The position numbers and the translations under genes are program-made. Positions 22,639 through 35,348 of a stretch of 64,000 nt of DNA are shown in pieces. The first letter of the stretch is position 1; each line of letters begins with the position of its first letter. The notes below the pieces were generated by a model that was given only the letters and a program-made list of their open reading frames with translations, did not search any database and was not told the DNA's origin. This DNA is from Escallonia rubra (lineage: Eukaryota > Streptophyta > Magnoliopsida > Escalloniales > Escalloniaceae), in NCBI GenBank assembly GCA_033065855.1, contig JAVXUO010000831.1, positions 392,001 through 456,000 of the forward strand, given 5' to 3'.

Positions 22639-23310
22639 AGATTCTACTCTAACCAGATTTGTCTCAACCGTGTAATCCTTTGCCACATGTCACGTTTCTG
22701 TTGGCCCGTTGGTTAATGATGGCCTTTTTTCATTTTCTCAATTTTCGTGTCATTAAGTTTTCATCCAAAAACTTCTTTTGACAACCTTTTACTCATATGA
22801 TCTCCGGTTGAGCTGATTTTCATTTCGTTGAATTCTTATTTTTGTTCTCCTTAGTTTGAGTCTACAATGATTACTTTTGGACTTCGAATGAATATTCATT
22901 ACATTTATCAAATTATTTTGTGGGTGATATTTGTATTTGAAAATCACTTTTGACAATTGTGATTTATTTCTGACGCGCCGGATGCGATACTCGACATTAT
23001 ATAATCATGATTTGTGAAGCTTAATAATAAAAATGTGTATGTGACACCCACAAGATTTGTTAAATATATTTTGATGTTCGATTTATTGATTATTTAACCC
23101 TCTTTTGGTCACCTTTGTTATTAACTTGTGAAATTTGACTGAGTTATCTAAATTCTTATTTATTGGCTCTACTCGATAACTCATGTTTCGTATTCGTTTT
23201 GACTCTCTGTGTGTAAAATCTCTTACTGGGCAATTCGTGCTCAGCCCTTTACTTTTTGTTTCCTTCCCCTTCCAGGCCAAGAGCATCACGAAGGGCGAGA
23301 TGTTAGTACA

Positions 23311-25300
23311 TCAATGGAATTACTTTGGTGTTTGATATTGAGAATAGTAGAGGTTATGAACGAATTATTGGTTAGTTGATTTCTTTTGCTTTGAATTCAG
23401 ATATTTAGTCTGAGAGATTTGTAATAAAGTTTTGAAGCATTTTGGAGTTAAGTTTTTGAGATTTAGATAATTATGTCGTGCGATAGATGGTTAGGTCATG
23501 GACGCTTCTTATTACACATGGCATCTCTACCATGCACGATGCACCTTTCTGCAAGTTTGTTAGCTAGCTTCTTATTCCATCTTTCGCAGAAAAAACACAA
23601 AGATGCCATATAAAAAGATGCCCTAAAGCACACTCTTGTAGCAAGTTATATAACACGTGACAATATACATCTTTCATCAAACCTAATCCATATATGCTGC
23701 CCAAAAGGTTTATAAGAGCATTCCAAAAGCTAAGCAGTCAAGAAGGGTGCTCATCAAAGAAGACTGGAGTGAGTAAGAACTTTATGTGGTGATTCTTTAT
23801 GGTGGGCGTGGACGGCGTCATGGGCATCTCCAAATTCGTGATGTTGCTTTATTCTTTAAACTGATTCTACGCAGCATCAGGACATGGTAAATTAATAAAA
23901 CGGAGACTGTTTATCCTAATGCTCTTGGTATATTGAGTGTTTACTATGAGAAGTTCTTAGTAGATGAGTCTTTAGGTCATCATCCGGATGGCCGATGATG
24001 ACATGAAATGACTAAAGCTCTGCCAAACTATATTCCAATACTGTGATTGATTGTAGCCTGATAATGCTCTCATTGTAAAGTTTCTAATCAATACATTAAT
24101 ATGGAAAATAAACTGTTTTTTCGACGTCAACATCATCAAATGATATTGTCAGCACATATAGTGCATAGCAAATACATCCCGAGTCCAAAAGAGGTCAGTT
24201 CAACAGGCTTCTTGAAGTGGAAGTTTGGGGATTGGAAGTAAAAGTGATTTGCTTTTGGACAGTACCTATCCTACAACTCTCTAGCTCCACCAACTTCTAC
24301 TTTTGGACCAGTTGGTGAATGGTGATTAACATGCTATTAAAAACTAGTCACAAATGGCACTGCATTATGTTTCTGATTGTTCAAGTTTTTTCTGTGCCCT
24401 TCAATAATGTTCTGATCTAACAGACATCCTTTTGCATTTAAGCAGTATATACAGTTTTACGGAGAGCTAAGGTTCAGCAACGTTCCAAGACATTACAAGG
24501 GCTCTAACATTTCAAATCTGTTGCACACTGCGCTCCCAATCTGCAGTGATGGGATTAACATCACCTCCCTTGAACACAAAACTCACACCACTTGAGATGG
24601 CTACAAATGAGAAGGGAGGAGGAAGGTAAAGTATGGTTTAAGCTTAAAGAAAAGTTGGTTGTTATAAATGATCCAAAAAGGAAGAAATTCATCTAGATAA
24701 CCTTTCAATTAGGAAAAATAAGGAGTTCGATTGATCTACTTCATGGCTTCTTTTTTGATATAATTCAGAGCATCTATTCACTTGGAGCCAAAATATCAGC
24801 TTTTCTTTTTCTTCCTTACAGCAGATTCCATACCATTTCAAAGAATAACTGAGAGCCGATAGAACCATTATAAACGGAAGAAACTTTGAAGGATGGTGAT
24901 GCCTACATATCAAAATGCATATGTAGTTGTCAAATAGAGATAACGATCATGTATCGAGATCCTAGTTTATAAACATGCAGACCATTATATATATTGATGT
25001 TATTCTGAGAAACTGTATAAACATTTGGGAGACATTATATGTCACAAAATATAGCATCGAGTACAATAAATAGTATAATTAACGCCTCTAACTATACAAG
25101 CTAGTTGACTGCTATGGCTAATGCAATTAGTGCCCTTAAAATCATGGCAAACCTATTTGCGCTGCAAACAGGGAGGAATTTGACATACCGTGACTTGCCC
25201 GCCATTTATTCACTCTACCGAAAAGAAGAGCCAAAAAAATATTCCCACCTGATTCGTGCATTTTGCAATGTGGTTATTTCAACTTCAAGTACCATCCTCT
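23311..25300. other. GRX2-block distal flank
   Basis: No gene is supported. The region is collinear with 37679-39672. It is also recognisably related to the GRX1 block: 23560-23830 to 11540-11830, 24610-24900 to 12490-12720, and 25190-25300 to 12890-13000. On the minus strand near 24470-24620 (38800-38960 in unit 2) a short frame survives in both copies, but I do not recognise it. Confidence 0.5.
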
Positions 25301-25532
25301 TGACGGAAAGTTATTCTTTCCTGTGTCATTCTTGATCTCCTTTCATATATGATCGATATCTTTGATTGTATTGTAATTGTAATCTCCTAATTTGATCGTA
25401 ATCATAATCTCTTGATTTGATTGATGTTGTAATCTCTTGATTTGATTGTAATTGCTCAAACTCTTGTATAAATAGTTGATCAATGAGAAATGTCAAGTGT
25501 AACCTTTTCACAATTTGTTTAGAGTCTCTTTA
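25301..25532 (+). repeat. copia A LTR, unit 1 copy
   Basis: 232 bp. By eye it differs from the unit 2 5' LTR (39673-39903) at about five positions and one single-base indel. It carries a TATA-like GTATAAATAG. Confidence 0.9.
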
Positions 25533-25927
25533 TGGTATCAGATGAGCCTCACGCTCAAACGAGACAATCGATCCCGGCCAGTAGCCACCATGACCACCCT
25601 TGAGTCAGGCGCAACTCTTCCTCCGCACCTTCTCCCTCCCTTCAAAATCCCCTCACTCACATCACCACTCTAGTCACCATCAACCCCACCTCCCAATTGC
25701 CGATCAAACTGACCGGTAGTGCAAATTTTCTGACGTGGCAATTGCAGCTCATGACCCTTTTTGTAGGGTATGACTTGCTTTCCTACGTCGATGGCACTCA
25801 AATAGCACCATCCCCTTCTCTACATGTCGTCAACCCACAAACATCAAACTCTGGCAACCAGCTTGCCGTCACCACACCAAATCCGGATTATAGACTCTGG
25901 CTCCGGCAAGACAATCTCATCCGGAAT
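25301..25927 (+). mobile_element. copia element A, 5' fragment in unit 1
   Basis: Contains the 5' LTR (25301-25532, TGACGGAAAG...TCTTTA), the primer-binding site TGGTATCAGA starting at 25533, and the start of gag (from about 25697). It breaks off at the duplication junction. Everything present is nearly identical to 39673-40299, so the element was already in place when the segment duplicated. Confidence 0.92.
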
Positions 25928-25964
25928 GCCAACGGATCAGCTCCCTATATATATATATATATAT
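25928..25964. other. tandem-duplication junction
   Basis: To the left is copia A gag sequence up to GGAATGCCA. To the right, after about 16 bases of unmatched filler, is a short TA run and then the sequence that follows the long TA run of unit 1 (CCCGAGAACGCTACAC at 7395 against CCCAAGAATGCTACAC here). This fixes the duplication as head-to-tail with the breakpoint inside gag. Confidence 0.85.
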
Positions 25965-26184
25965 CCCAAGAATGCTACACAACAAAAATATACGATGACT
26001 ATATTGGTCATAAGACCCAAATATTAAACCAAACGTATAAACATCAAACATGTGCTACCGGTAGCATGTTAGGCGTCAAAAGTTACTGAAAAGACATCAA
26101 AACTTTTCTAATATTACAAAAGGCCTCAACTTATTTATTTAGTTTAAAGTAATAACACATCATAAATAAATATTAAGGTATTAC

Positions 26185-26375
26185 ACTAACCACACCACCA
26201 GCTGGCTCTGCCTCTGATTGGCAGTGTCTTAAGAATCGTCAAATGTGCTTTGTAGTTCCCATTTTAGGACCTGCATGTGAGATTGATTCTTAATCACGAA
26301 ATAAATAGAAGCCCATTTCTATGTGACCTGGGAAATCGGAGGCTTTTTTTTAAAAGGTCCTTTATTATGAATCAA
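26185..26375. other. unit-2-specific stretch
   Basis: This replaces 8509-9090 of unit 1 with unrelated sequence. No gene or repeat is recognised. Confidence 0.45.
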
Positions 26376-27886
26376 GCTCAAACAACTTACAAGCATACAA
26401 CTAATTAAACAGTTTGCAAGCTAGAAAACAACTTAAAAAAGCATCAATTATCAAGAATGCAGCACTGTGATTTGAGGGGAGTTTCCAGTTAAGGCACATG
26501 CAGCTGTTATTCACTGATGCCTTAACCTTCTTCCAGCTTAACAGTCGATAATTAATCCACATCTCAATCTTTGGATGTGGATCACAAGATTGTCACAAGC
26601 TTGTCAGATCCAACAATCATACGTAATCGGAACCATGCCATGGCCGGGGTGGTTTCGGTCGCAGCTTGCATATCATGCTGTCACTCATCTTTGCTCCTCG
26701 TTCTTTACAATCATTGTTATAGCAAAGAAAATTGACAAAGGCAAACGAAGAGAACTATGGGTAAATCATTTTGACTAATGCATTAGTCTCACAAGAATCT
26801 TTTGTTTCTACATAACTTAACGTGGGCAACGTAGAATGACTACTTTCACTCTGGAGTGTAGAAAACCCCAAAGTGTTTCAAATCATCACCTGATATGAAG
26901 AGAGATTCTTAGACAAGGGTGATTACAATAAATAATCAAGAACTAGGTTGGGGCTTACAATCCTATTCCACAGAATTTGAGTTGGTATCCTAGCAAAGAG
27001 AAACTGAATAGAGTACTTTTAATAAACTTGGGGGGGAGCTGCATACCTCTTCCTGAAAAACACTGGGCGTGACTTGGATCATACACAATGAAAACGATTT
27101 CCCAAGTTACTTCAAATTCACTTACCTCCATGTCTTGGATTCAAATAATTTGCAAATCTAAGATAATGCAGGCTGTGCCTCTGCACAACGAATTTTGTGT
27201 CCTGCTATTGACAGGCAACGTAACGTCACACGGACAGCTTCAATGATGTGGTCTAGTAGGCTGAGGCCTTAGAGGAAGCTGCCAGAAGGATCGACCAAGC
27301 ATCAACCCGTGGCAATTGTACGATATGTGTGTTTTGAAGATAGAATGGAGATAGAAAAATCGGAGACATGCCACTTGCTAGCAAGTCTGTGTATACTTGT
27401 ATGTGAGGGAAGGATAGAGTGGTGAAGGATAGTTTTTTGCCTCTCTAGAGAAGCCCTAAAATGTGGTAGAGGCAGCAGTCACAATATTCTGTCTCCCTTC
27501 TCTTCTTCCACTGCTCGATCTGCCATACCACATTTGAGCTATTGGAGCATACATCACAGAAAGCAACTAAAACATGGTTACAGAAAGGGCCAAAATTACC
27601 TACAAGCTGATTAACTATGCTTTTAGGAAGGTTAATGCATCACCTCTACAAACATTCCAGCCACTTTCCTTTATAAATAGGCAGTGTATTAAAAAGAACA
27701 CTGCGGTAATGCAGTTATTCATAAAACCAAGTATAACATTAAAGGGAGTCATATATCAATAAGGTCATTGGCCAAGACTGTCATTATTTCGGTGCGTACA
27801 TATTCTCATGTCTATGTTACGTACTAATGTAGAAAGCCGCAGATATTGTCACAATCATAACCTTTTTCGTCGGATTAGTGTTGATC
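26376..27886. other. GRX3 3' flank
   Basis: Collinear with 9091-10642. No gene is seen. Confidence 0.5.
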
Positions 27887-28195
27887 TTAGACCCATATAG
27901 CGTTGGCCTCAATGAGCATTGGCTTAAGCTTGCCCCTGACATTGAGGCTCATGATTTCATTGGATCCACCAACCAACTCGTTCCCTATGAATACACTTGG
28001 TACGCTTGGCTTACGCCCCAATTTCTTTAGCGCACGCTCCATTTCCCGTCCGTTCTGAAGCTGGTCGAGCTCATAAACCGTGGGGTTCGCCCCAAAACCG
28101 CGTATTAGCATCTCAATTGTGTGGCATATGCAACAAGAGCTTTTGGTGAAGATCACGACCGGATCTTCAGCAGCCAATCTCTCCACCTCATCCAT
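27887..28195 (-). CDS. CC-type (class III) glutaredoxin, GRX3
   Basis: An intact 102-residue intronless class III glutaredoxin, the unit 2 partner of GRX1. It differs from GRX1 at two residues (59 Met to Leu, 81 Val to Ile), both conservative and both towards the GRX2/GRX4 state. CCIC active site (21-24), SVPSVF, GGSNEI and AIWV end are all present. Coding sequence, leader and promoter are nearly identical to those of GRX1. The gene therefore looks functional and recently duplicated. Converting GRX1 to GRX2-like states by gene conversion is an alternative explanation for the two changes. Confidence 0.95.
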   Translation of the reverse strand: MDEVERLAAEDPVVIFTKSSCCICHTIEMLIRGFGANPTVYELDQLQNGREMERALKKLGRKPSVPSVFIGNELVGGSNEIMSLNVRGKLKPMLIEANAIWV

Positions 28196-28289
28196 AATAT
28201 CTAGTACAAGATGATGAGAGGGAAAGCAAGGTGGTTTGTTTATGAAGCTTTAGGCTTGGGTTTGAGGAACTTGACCTCTTCGGAAGCCT

Positions 28290-28299
28290 CTTTATATAG
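28290..28299 (-). promoter_or_regulatory. TATA box of GRX3
   Basis: CTATATAAAG on the minus strand, about 95 bp upstream of the start, identical to the GRX1 box. Confidence 0.65.
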
Positions 28300-29140
28300 G
28301 GTCCATGGCTGGAGTGATGGAAAATGTAAAGTCTCTATGATAAGTCTATCTCGAAGAATCTGCTCGGTGGAGAAAAAGGGAGGTGTTTATTCAAAGGATA
28401 GCTAAAGCAGGTTCAATAACAGATCTTTAACCATCTTCAGATACAAAGCTGATTGAATGACTTGAGAAAGAGGGAAAGTTTGGGGGAAATTGTTCAAATT
28501 TGGGTAACAATTGTATGATACACCATTGATCATCAATACCGGCTCATTTTTTAGCAAGCCTCAATTTTGAGATCACGTTGGTTAGTTTAGCAAATAAGTG
28601 AGCAGGAATGAGTGCTAAACAAGCTGATCTCGAGCCTCTTCAACAGCTTGGTTCACCTACAGCTCTACGTCCCTAGCTAGTCCATGATTCTGTATTGGCA
28701 CGCCAGTAACCGTCGACGCATGTCAGAATACATGCTTTAAGTTGATGGTCCTAAGAGCAAGTTGGGTAGCTTCTTATTCCATCTCTTGCAAAGAAGAGCA
28801 AATAAAGAAAGATGCCAAAGTGAAAAAGGCCCCCGATAGAGCAAGATCTTGTAACAAGCCATAAAACACGTGACAATATAACATCTCGCCTCAAACCAAT
28901 TTCCTTTCAGGAAACATAACAAAAGGTATATCAGCCCATTCCGGAAGCTATAAAGTCGAAGGGTGCTCGTGCGCGAAGACTGGAGTGAGTAAGAACTTTA
29001 TGGGTGATTGTCATGGTGGACGTGGATGTTGATATGGGAATATCTTCATATTTACGACTATGATTTCTTATTTAACTGATTCTGTATACCCACCCTGGTT
29101 AGTATCTTATGCAGCAACGTCAAATCTATATCTATATCTA
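28300..29140. other. GRX3 upstream region
   Basis: Collinear with 11056-11933. No other gene is seen. Confidence 0.5.
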
Positions 29141-29342
29141 TCTAATCTAATATATAATAAGCAAAACGAGAAATGAGTGATAACTTCTTTGCGAGACACA
29201 TGATCGATTATTTACATGACATATCAAAACCATTGATGTAATGCTTAAATACTCAACCTTAACTCTACCAAAATATATTGAAACTCAAATATATTCATAG
29301 CGTTTAGATAGAACTCACCTGGGCCTTGCCCGGGTTACCTAA
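29141..29342 (+). mobile_element. possible short Helitron, unit 2 copy
   Basis: Partner of 11934-12135, with the same TC start, CCTGGGC/GCCCGGG hairpin and CTAA end. Confidence 0.45.
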
Positions 29343-29997
29343 TTAGTAATATATAATAAACGAAGCGAGAACTTCTTTTCGCGACACATCATCACAGAGA
29401 TAATTTCTTTGTTTGACATGTCATCGCATTATGTTTCCAATATGAAATATAATTATAATCATTATAAGTGTCACTAAAGGTTCAAATGTTATCTTGGACG
29501 GGTTCTTATATCTTGATAAGGTAATTTTCATATTATTGAGCCTTATATAAGGGTAGTGGTTGGCTTATTCAATCAAACCCCTGAATTATGATTGAAGGTT
29601 GGCTATAAATGTGGTTCAACATTGACATCCTCACATGGCATCATGAACGTTAAATAGCATGCTGTTGAAATTTCAGCCAAAGTCCAAATGAGATTTCAAG
29701 TTTTAACCTTTAAGAAGAGTTGGTGATCTGCCAAAATGATCTAAAATTGGAAAAATTCATCTAGACGATGTACTTTTCGTTTAGAAAAAACAGGAGTAGG
29801 ATTGATTTATTTCCATGGCTCTCTTGATTGATCTATTTCAGAGCACCTATTCACTTTAGCCAAAACAACAAGGGTTTGTCCAAAATACTAGCTTCTATAG
29901 CTTCTAGTTTTGTTACTTAGAACATATTCCAATCCATTTAGATTAGAGAAACCAAAAGCGTGTAGAACCATAATAGAAGGTCCATATTGAAGGATAA

Positions 29998-30720
29998 AAG
30001 ATGCTTGTTAAAGTTAATCAGTGCGGTAATCAGGGCCCTTCAAATCAATATATTGAGATAGACCCTTTTGAATTCAAAACAAGGATGAAAAGAATATCCC
30101 ATGACTTGGCCTACCATACCATTTATCATTTTTTATCCCACTGTACACAAAAGGGGATGCCTAAAACTTATTCCCACATGATTCGTGCGTTTACCAGGTG
30201 GTTATTTCAACTCCCCGTACCATCCTACCAGGTTGTGGTGCTTTTGCAGAAAAGTGCAATCTATGTCTCAAATGATGAGTTCCAATGTTGCAAAGTCAAA
30301 TGGTAGGTGGCTATAGAGAAAAGGAGAATAAAGATCGGACCAACAAGTGTTCTCAGATGTCATTCGGGACCAACTGCTGGTTGTTGGAATAAGATCCTCT
30401 TTCCCATAAAAAAAGTTGCTTTCTTGGTGTTTTGAACCAAATTAGTTTAACAAGCGTAGCGCTCTCTTTGGCCTACCATTTGTCACTCTCGACACAAAAG
30501 GAAATTCCCCTAGATATATTCTCAATGTGGTTATTTCAACCTCAAGTACCATCGTACCAGATGATGGTGCTTTCCTGAAGAGAGCAACCTATGCCTCCAA
30601 TGATAAGTTTCTATGTTGCAAAGTCAAATGATAGGTGGATATAGTGAAAAGGGAGAATAGAGATCACATCAATAGGAAGTTCTCAAATGGCTGAACTAAC
30701 TGCTTATAATGGGGGATAAG
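29998..30720. repeat. 340-bp modules, unit 2 copy
   Basis: Partner of 12780-13480. About 20 bases present here near 30140-30160 (CTGTACACAAAAGG) are missing in unit 1, which changes the open frames between the copies. Confidence 0.7.
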
Positions 30721-31254
30721 ATCCTCCACCCATCTAACAAGTAGTGAGTCACGCTAGCTAATTAATTTCTAAGGAGATTTACGCTCCTTGTCTCTGCTGA
30801 GAAGATCATTAGCATCAACAGGAAGTAACTGTGGGGCAAATAATAATGACCTAGCTATAAACAAGTCCCACAGGAATTTTGTGGATTAGTCCAACATTAG
30901 AAATAGGAAAAGAGAAGAATTTTACCACAAATGAGTTGTGAAGAAAATAATTTTAGATAATATATAAGATATCTTTGTAGAAAGGGTGATAATTATCTCA
31001 AGTAAGATAGTTAAACTGTGAAGAACTGAATCGAAATTAATCTGCAAGCCGAGCCTGGCAATGCATTTTCTCTCTTGCCACCCAGACGCCATGTAAACAC
31101 GTTTAGCAATTTACTTGTTGACATGTCACACAGGGGCGGAAAGTCTTGAAATGGACAAGTTGATGGAACTAGGGATAGATTATTCCTGAGAAAAAGAAAA
31201 TAAAACAAAACAGCATGCAGCTAAAATATAGTTACAAGAAGAGCCAATTGCCAA

Positions 31255-32190
31255 CTTAATATTGGTCTCTTCATTTAGAGTCCAACTTTTTAAAATTGGA
31301 TGTATAAGATTCAAGAATCATATTTGTTTTGGTGTTCTTTTCTTTTCTATTCTTTTTTACATTTGTTTTGGTGTTCTTTTCTTTTTCTACCTTATTGTTT
31401 AACTCTTTCCTACGATTTTATTATTAGAAAATTCGTAGGTATAATTTTTTGGATATTTGTAAATTTTATAAAACTTAGAAGCCAATCATGCACATTGTAA
31501 AACTCTACCTAATCACTGTACTTGTATATTAGGCCCTAATTTTGATTATTAACACCTTATGAGATTCAAGAATCCTATTTGTTTTGGTGTTCTTTCCTTT
31601 TTCTATCTTTGTTTTGTATTCTTTTCTTTTTCTACTTTATTAATTAACTCTTTTTTATCATTTATTATTAGAAATTTTGTAGGTATAATTTACCCTATAT
31701 TTGTAAACTTTATAAAACTAAGAAGTCAATCATACACCTTATAAAACTCTATTTAATCACTATACTTATATATTAGGTCCTAATTTTAATTATTAACTCC
31801 TCAAAAGCACTTTAAAGTAACAAGATTTTTAAAACCTTATCTTTGTGCCATGTAGGATTTTTTAGAAATCTTCTACTTCTGACACGTAAGATTCAACTTT
31901 ACATGTGGTAGTTCCCTAACTTAATTGGTCTCTTCATTTACTTCATTTAGAGTCCGACATCTTTGAATAAGATATATAAGATTCAAGAATCCTATTTATT
32001 TTAGTGTTCTTTTCTTTTTCTACCTTATTTAACTATTTCTTATGATTTATTATTAGAAAATTCGTATGTATAATTTGCCCTATATGTGTAAACTTTGTAA
32101 AACTGAGAAACCAATCATGTAGCTTATAAAACTCTATCTAATCATTATACTTATATGTTAGGCCTTAATTTTAGTTATTAACACCTAAAA
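31255..32190. repeat. three-copy tandem repeat, unit 2 copy
   Basis: Partner of 14020-14960, with the same three-copy structure and small indels. Confidence 0.7.
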
Positions 32191-34164
32191 AGTACTCTAA
32201 AATAACAACATAAAATCTCAAAAATATAAAATACGAAATCTTCCCTGCTTACTAACTCTTTATTATGATTTTATTATTGAAGAATTTAATTAAAGGGATT
32301 ATTGATTACTACACATAAGATTTGTTGAACTCTTATAATATTTTTGACAAGTAAGATTTTTAGAACTCGATCAGCAATTACATTAGAAATTCCAAGAGGG
32401 TTATATTCTCAACAATGTTTGTTCTTTTAGATCGCTAAAGGTAAGATATACCGTTAAAGTCTAACATTTTACATTCAGTTTTAACTAAGGACATATATGT
32501 ATTTGGAAGAAAATAACTTGTGGCAAGCTAAGATTGAGTTGAAGGGAAATAAATATAAGGGTAAATGAGTTAACATAATTTTTTTTTCCATTAATTGGTA
32601 ACAATGGCCAATTATGATAGTTAAGGTAATATTACTAGGGAGATTTCGACGGTAGATATCACAGTATGGCAGTGGTGGGAACTAGAAATGTGACAATGAT
32701 TACGAATATAATAGTGATAATTCATGTGGTGGTAGTTGTAGCACAATTAATGAAATTGAGATTTGTAATAGTTCTGACAAGCCATGGTTGCAATGGTATG
32801 TGTAGTTTTTGAGATGGTTATGATGGAGGTAATCTTAGCAGTAGGATTATAGTGATGGCAGAGGTGATGGTAGTAGTAACAATTAGTAAGTGGTAATTCT
32901 AACGTGATTAGGGGTAGCATTAATATAATGATGGTTGACAAGTTATATGCCTTGGGCAAGTGTTAAGATGTTTACAGGTAGTTCTAAATATGCTCATTTA
33001 CAGTGGTAGCACTAAGGTGTTTTGAGGTAGTATCAATGTACTAGTGGTGCATGAGTTATACTCGGAATCTAGATTGGACAGCCTGAAGAAAAAGACATAG
33101 TGAAAACTCGATTAATCTTTGATAATTTGAACATACACATAGAACGTATTTTGAGTACTATATTTTCTTTTCATTATGCCCCGAACAAAAAATATGCGAA
33201 ATGCTTTGCATAAAGAAATATATCAAATGACTCAATTAGCATTTATACTTATAAGAAGGTTGAGCTTCATATACACCATCCCTTAAGAAGGAAAATTGTA
33301 ACTCGTTACTAGATTCCGTTAACAAAAACAAACAGAAATATAAAAATGAGCATATGGATTGTAATTTTCTTCTTTCACAGTATCTTTGGAGATAAGATTG
33401 CTTTAACCTGGTGATTAGAACATTGATGCTTGAGTATTAAGTTAAAAGGTATGAATCTACAATTATATATTAGTACGAGATTGTCGCTCATAATTTATAA
33501 CTAAATGTCAAAAGTATTGCTTATAAAAAAGTATCCTAATATTATACCATAACTATTTTTATTGTAACATTCACATTTGAATGTAAGTAAAAGTATGCAT
33601 AAGAACTTTTCAAAATGGAATTTCAAGATGTCATCTTATACTTTAATTTATATATTTGCCGGAAATTAACAAGATTTGTAACGTATCAATAATATTAATG
33701 TGTTTTAACCAATATTTTTAACACCTTGCTTTGGTGCTTTGAAATCTCTTTAATATTCTTATACATCTTCCTGCTCTGTCAAAGAAGTAAGAATTATTGA
33801 GTACAATTTTGTACGTATATAATATGCATGAACAACATAGGCTGCGAGAGACATATGGATGTATATTACATGTTTATTAGAACTTTCAATAGTATGATTT
33901 AATGCGTGTTTGTCGTACCTCTTAAAATTAGAAGGAAGACAATTTTTAAACATATCCCGTGCATTCTCCTTGTATTGCTAAGCAAACCCATTGAAGTACA
34001 AGAGATCCCAAAACCAAGTTGAGCATTATTTTATACAGCGAAATGTAAATTACGTGGTGTCAAAACCAAGCATTACATTACATTATTTCGGTGCGTGCAT
34101 ACTCTCGTAATAAAAGCCGAAAGTTATAGTCACAGAAACATTTTTCAGTGGTTTATTGTTGATC
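32191..34164. other. intergenic stretch with the empty MULE site
   Basis: Collinear with 14961-18653 minus the Mutator-like element. The undisturbed target (CAATAATATTAATGTG) is at about 33688-33703. No gene is seen. Confidence 0.6.
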
Positions 34165-34473
34165 TTAGACCCATATAGCATTAGCCTCAATGAGCATTGG
34201 TTTAAGCTTGCCCCTGACATTGAGGCTCATGATCTCATTGGATCCACCAACCAATTCATTGCCTATGAATACACTTGGTACGCTAGGCTTACGACCTAAT
34301 CTCTTTAGCGCTCGTTCCATTTCCCGTCCATTCGGAAGCTGGTCGAGCTGATAAACCGTGATGTTCGCCCCAAAACCACGTATGAGCGTCTCAATTGTGT
34401 GGCAAATGCAACAAGAGCTTTTGGTGAAAATCACGACCGGATCTTCAGCAGCCAATCTCTCCACCTCATCCAT
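34165..34473 (-). CDS. CC-type (class III) glutaredoxin, GRX4
   Basis: An intact 102-residue intronless class III glutaredoxin, the unit 2 partner of GRX2, from which it differs at one residue (86, Val here). It has the CCIC active site, cis-proline segment SVPSVF, GGSNEI and AIWV end. It differs from its cluster neighbour GRX3 at five residues (29, 38, 42, 47, 58). Leader and promoter match GRX2 almost completely. Redundancy with GRX2 is likely unless the different downstream insertions change expression. Confidence 0.95.
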   Translation of the reverse strand: MDEVERLAAEDPVVIFTKSSCCICHTIETLIRGFGANITVYQLDQLPNGREMERALKRLGRKPSVPSVFIGNELVGGSNEIMSLNVRGKLKPMLIEANAIWV

Positions 34474-34573
34474 GAATTAGTGTGCAAGAAGATGAAGAGA
34501 GAAAACAATGTGATGTATGTGAAGCTTGGGAAAAGAGTTTGAGGCTTGGGTTTGAGGAAGTTGCCTCTTAGGA

Positions 34574-34585
34574 TGCTATTTATAG
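34574..34585 (-). promoter_or_regulatory. TATA box of GRX4
   Basis: TCTATAAATAGC on the minus strand, about 100 bp upstream of the start, identical to the GRX2 box. Confidence 0.65.
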
Positions 34586-34673
34586 AGTAAAACTGGCTGA
34601 AATGTTTAAAAGAGTGATGCAAATGGAAGGGCTGCGATGCAAATGAAAAGGCTCTCTTCATGGGTCTATCTTG

Positions 34674-35348
34674 GAGAATCTGGTTGGTGGAGAATAAAGG
34701 GATCGGTTTATCGAAAGGGTAGCTTTGGGCTCACAAACAGATTTTTGTACTTTTGAAACACAGCTGATAGAGTAATTTGAAGGAGGGAAACTTTGAAAAA
34801 TGGCTCTTGAAAAAGGTAGCAAGATTCTCAGGCTACCTTCCTTACCCTTCAAGACTTTTTATGTTCTGCTCAAAACTACGTAGACCAATGTTTGAAAGTT
34901 GAGAAGGGCTCAAAGTGTAGTTTAAGCAATTACCAATTTTGATCTGCAACTATTCGGGGTTCTGTTAATCAATCGGAGGTACTTAAACTCTCGAGAATTT
35001 AGCAACTTTAAGCTAACATTTTACTTAGTCACCGCTTAATTACCCCAAGTATTGGCTTTAGTTGGATTTTTTTGGGACTGTGATCAGAAATCAACACCTG
35101 AAATGCATATCTTAAATTGTTTAACAGAGAAGATTTCAACTTCAACATTAAGAGCAGGTTCGGTTAGTTCAGTTAACAGATTAACAGGGCCAGTCCTAAA
35201 CAAGCTGATCTCGGGGCTTCTTCAAGGGCTCAATTCTCTTGCCGTTCTCTGTCTCTAAGCCATAGTTCTGTATCTGATACCAACGGCATTAACAGTATAG
35301 TAGCATGTCAGCAACAAAAATACTAGTAAAGTTACGACCGAGTCATGG
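34674..35348. other. GRX4 upstream region
   Basis: Collinear with 19163-19838. No other gene is supported. Confidence 0.5.

Larger units (their letters stand above)
19839..23310 (+). mobile_element. possible solo LTR of Tekay-like type, interrupted
   Basis: It begins TGTAATACCC like the confirmed solo LTR at 49169 and has the usual LTR-like run of GAGAAAAGAG, then TTTTCGTTTTA and long T-rich text. The right edge may be GATGTTAGTACA at 23299-23310. No target duplication fits, so the assignment is weak. It is interrupted in unit 1 by the TIR element at 21584-22601 and the palindromic insertion at 20004-20074. The undisturbed partner is 35349-37678. Confidence 0.35.
7315..25927. repeat. segmental tandem duplication, unit 1 (18.6 kb)
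   Basis: Direct tandem partner of 25928-40299. Collinear matches run throughout: 7395-7510 with 25965-26080; 9091-16466 with about 26375-33690; GRX1 with GRX3 (offset 17244); GRX2 with GRX4 (offset 15511); 23300-25927 with 37670-40299. Unit-1-specific sequence includes the MULE at 16467-18178, the TIR element at 21584-22601, a 71-bp palindromic insertion at 20004-20074, and about 0.9 kb at 7511-8405. The right edge lies within a copia gag region. Confidence 0.93.
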
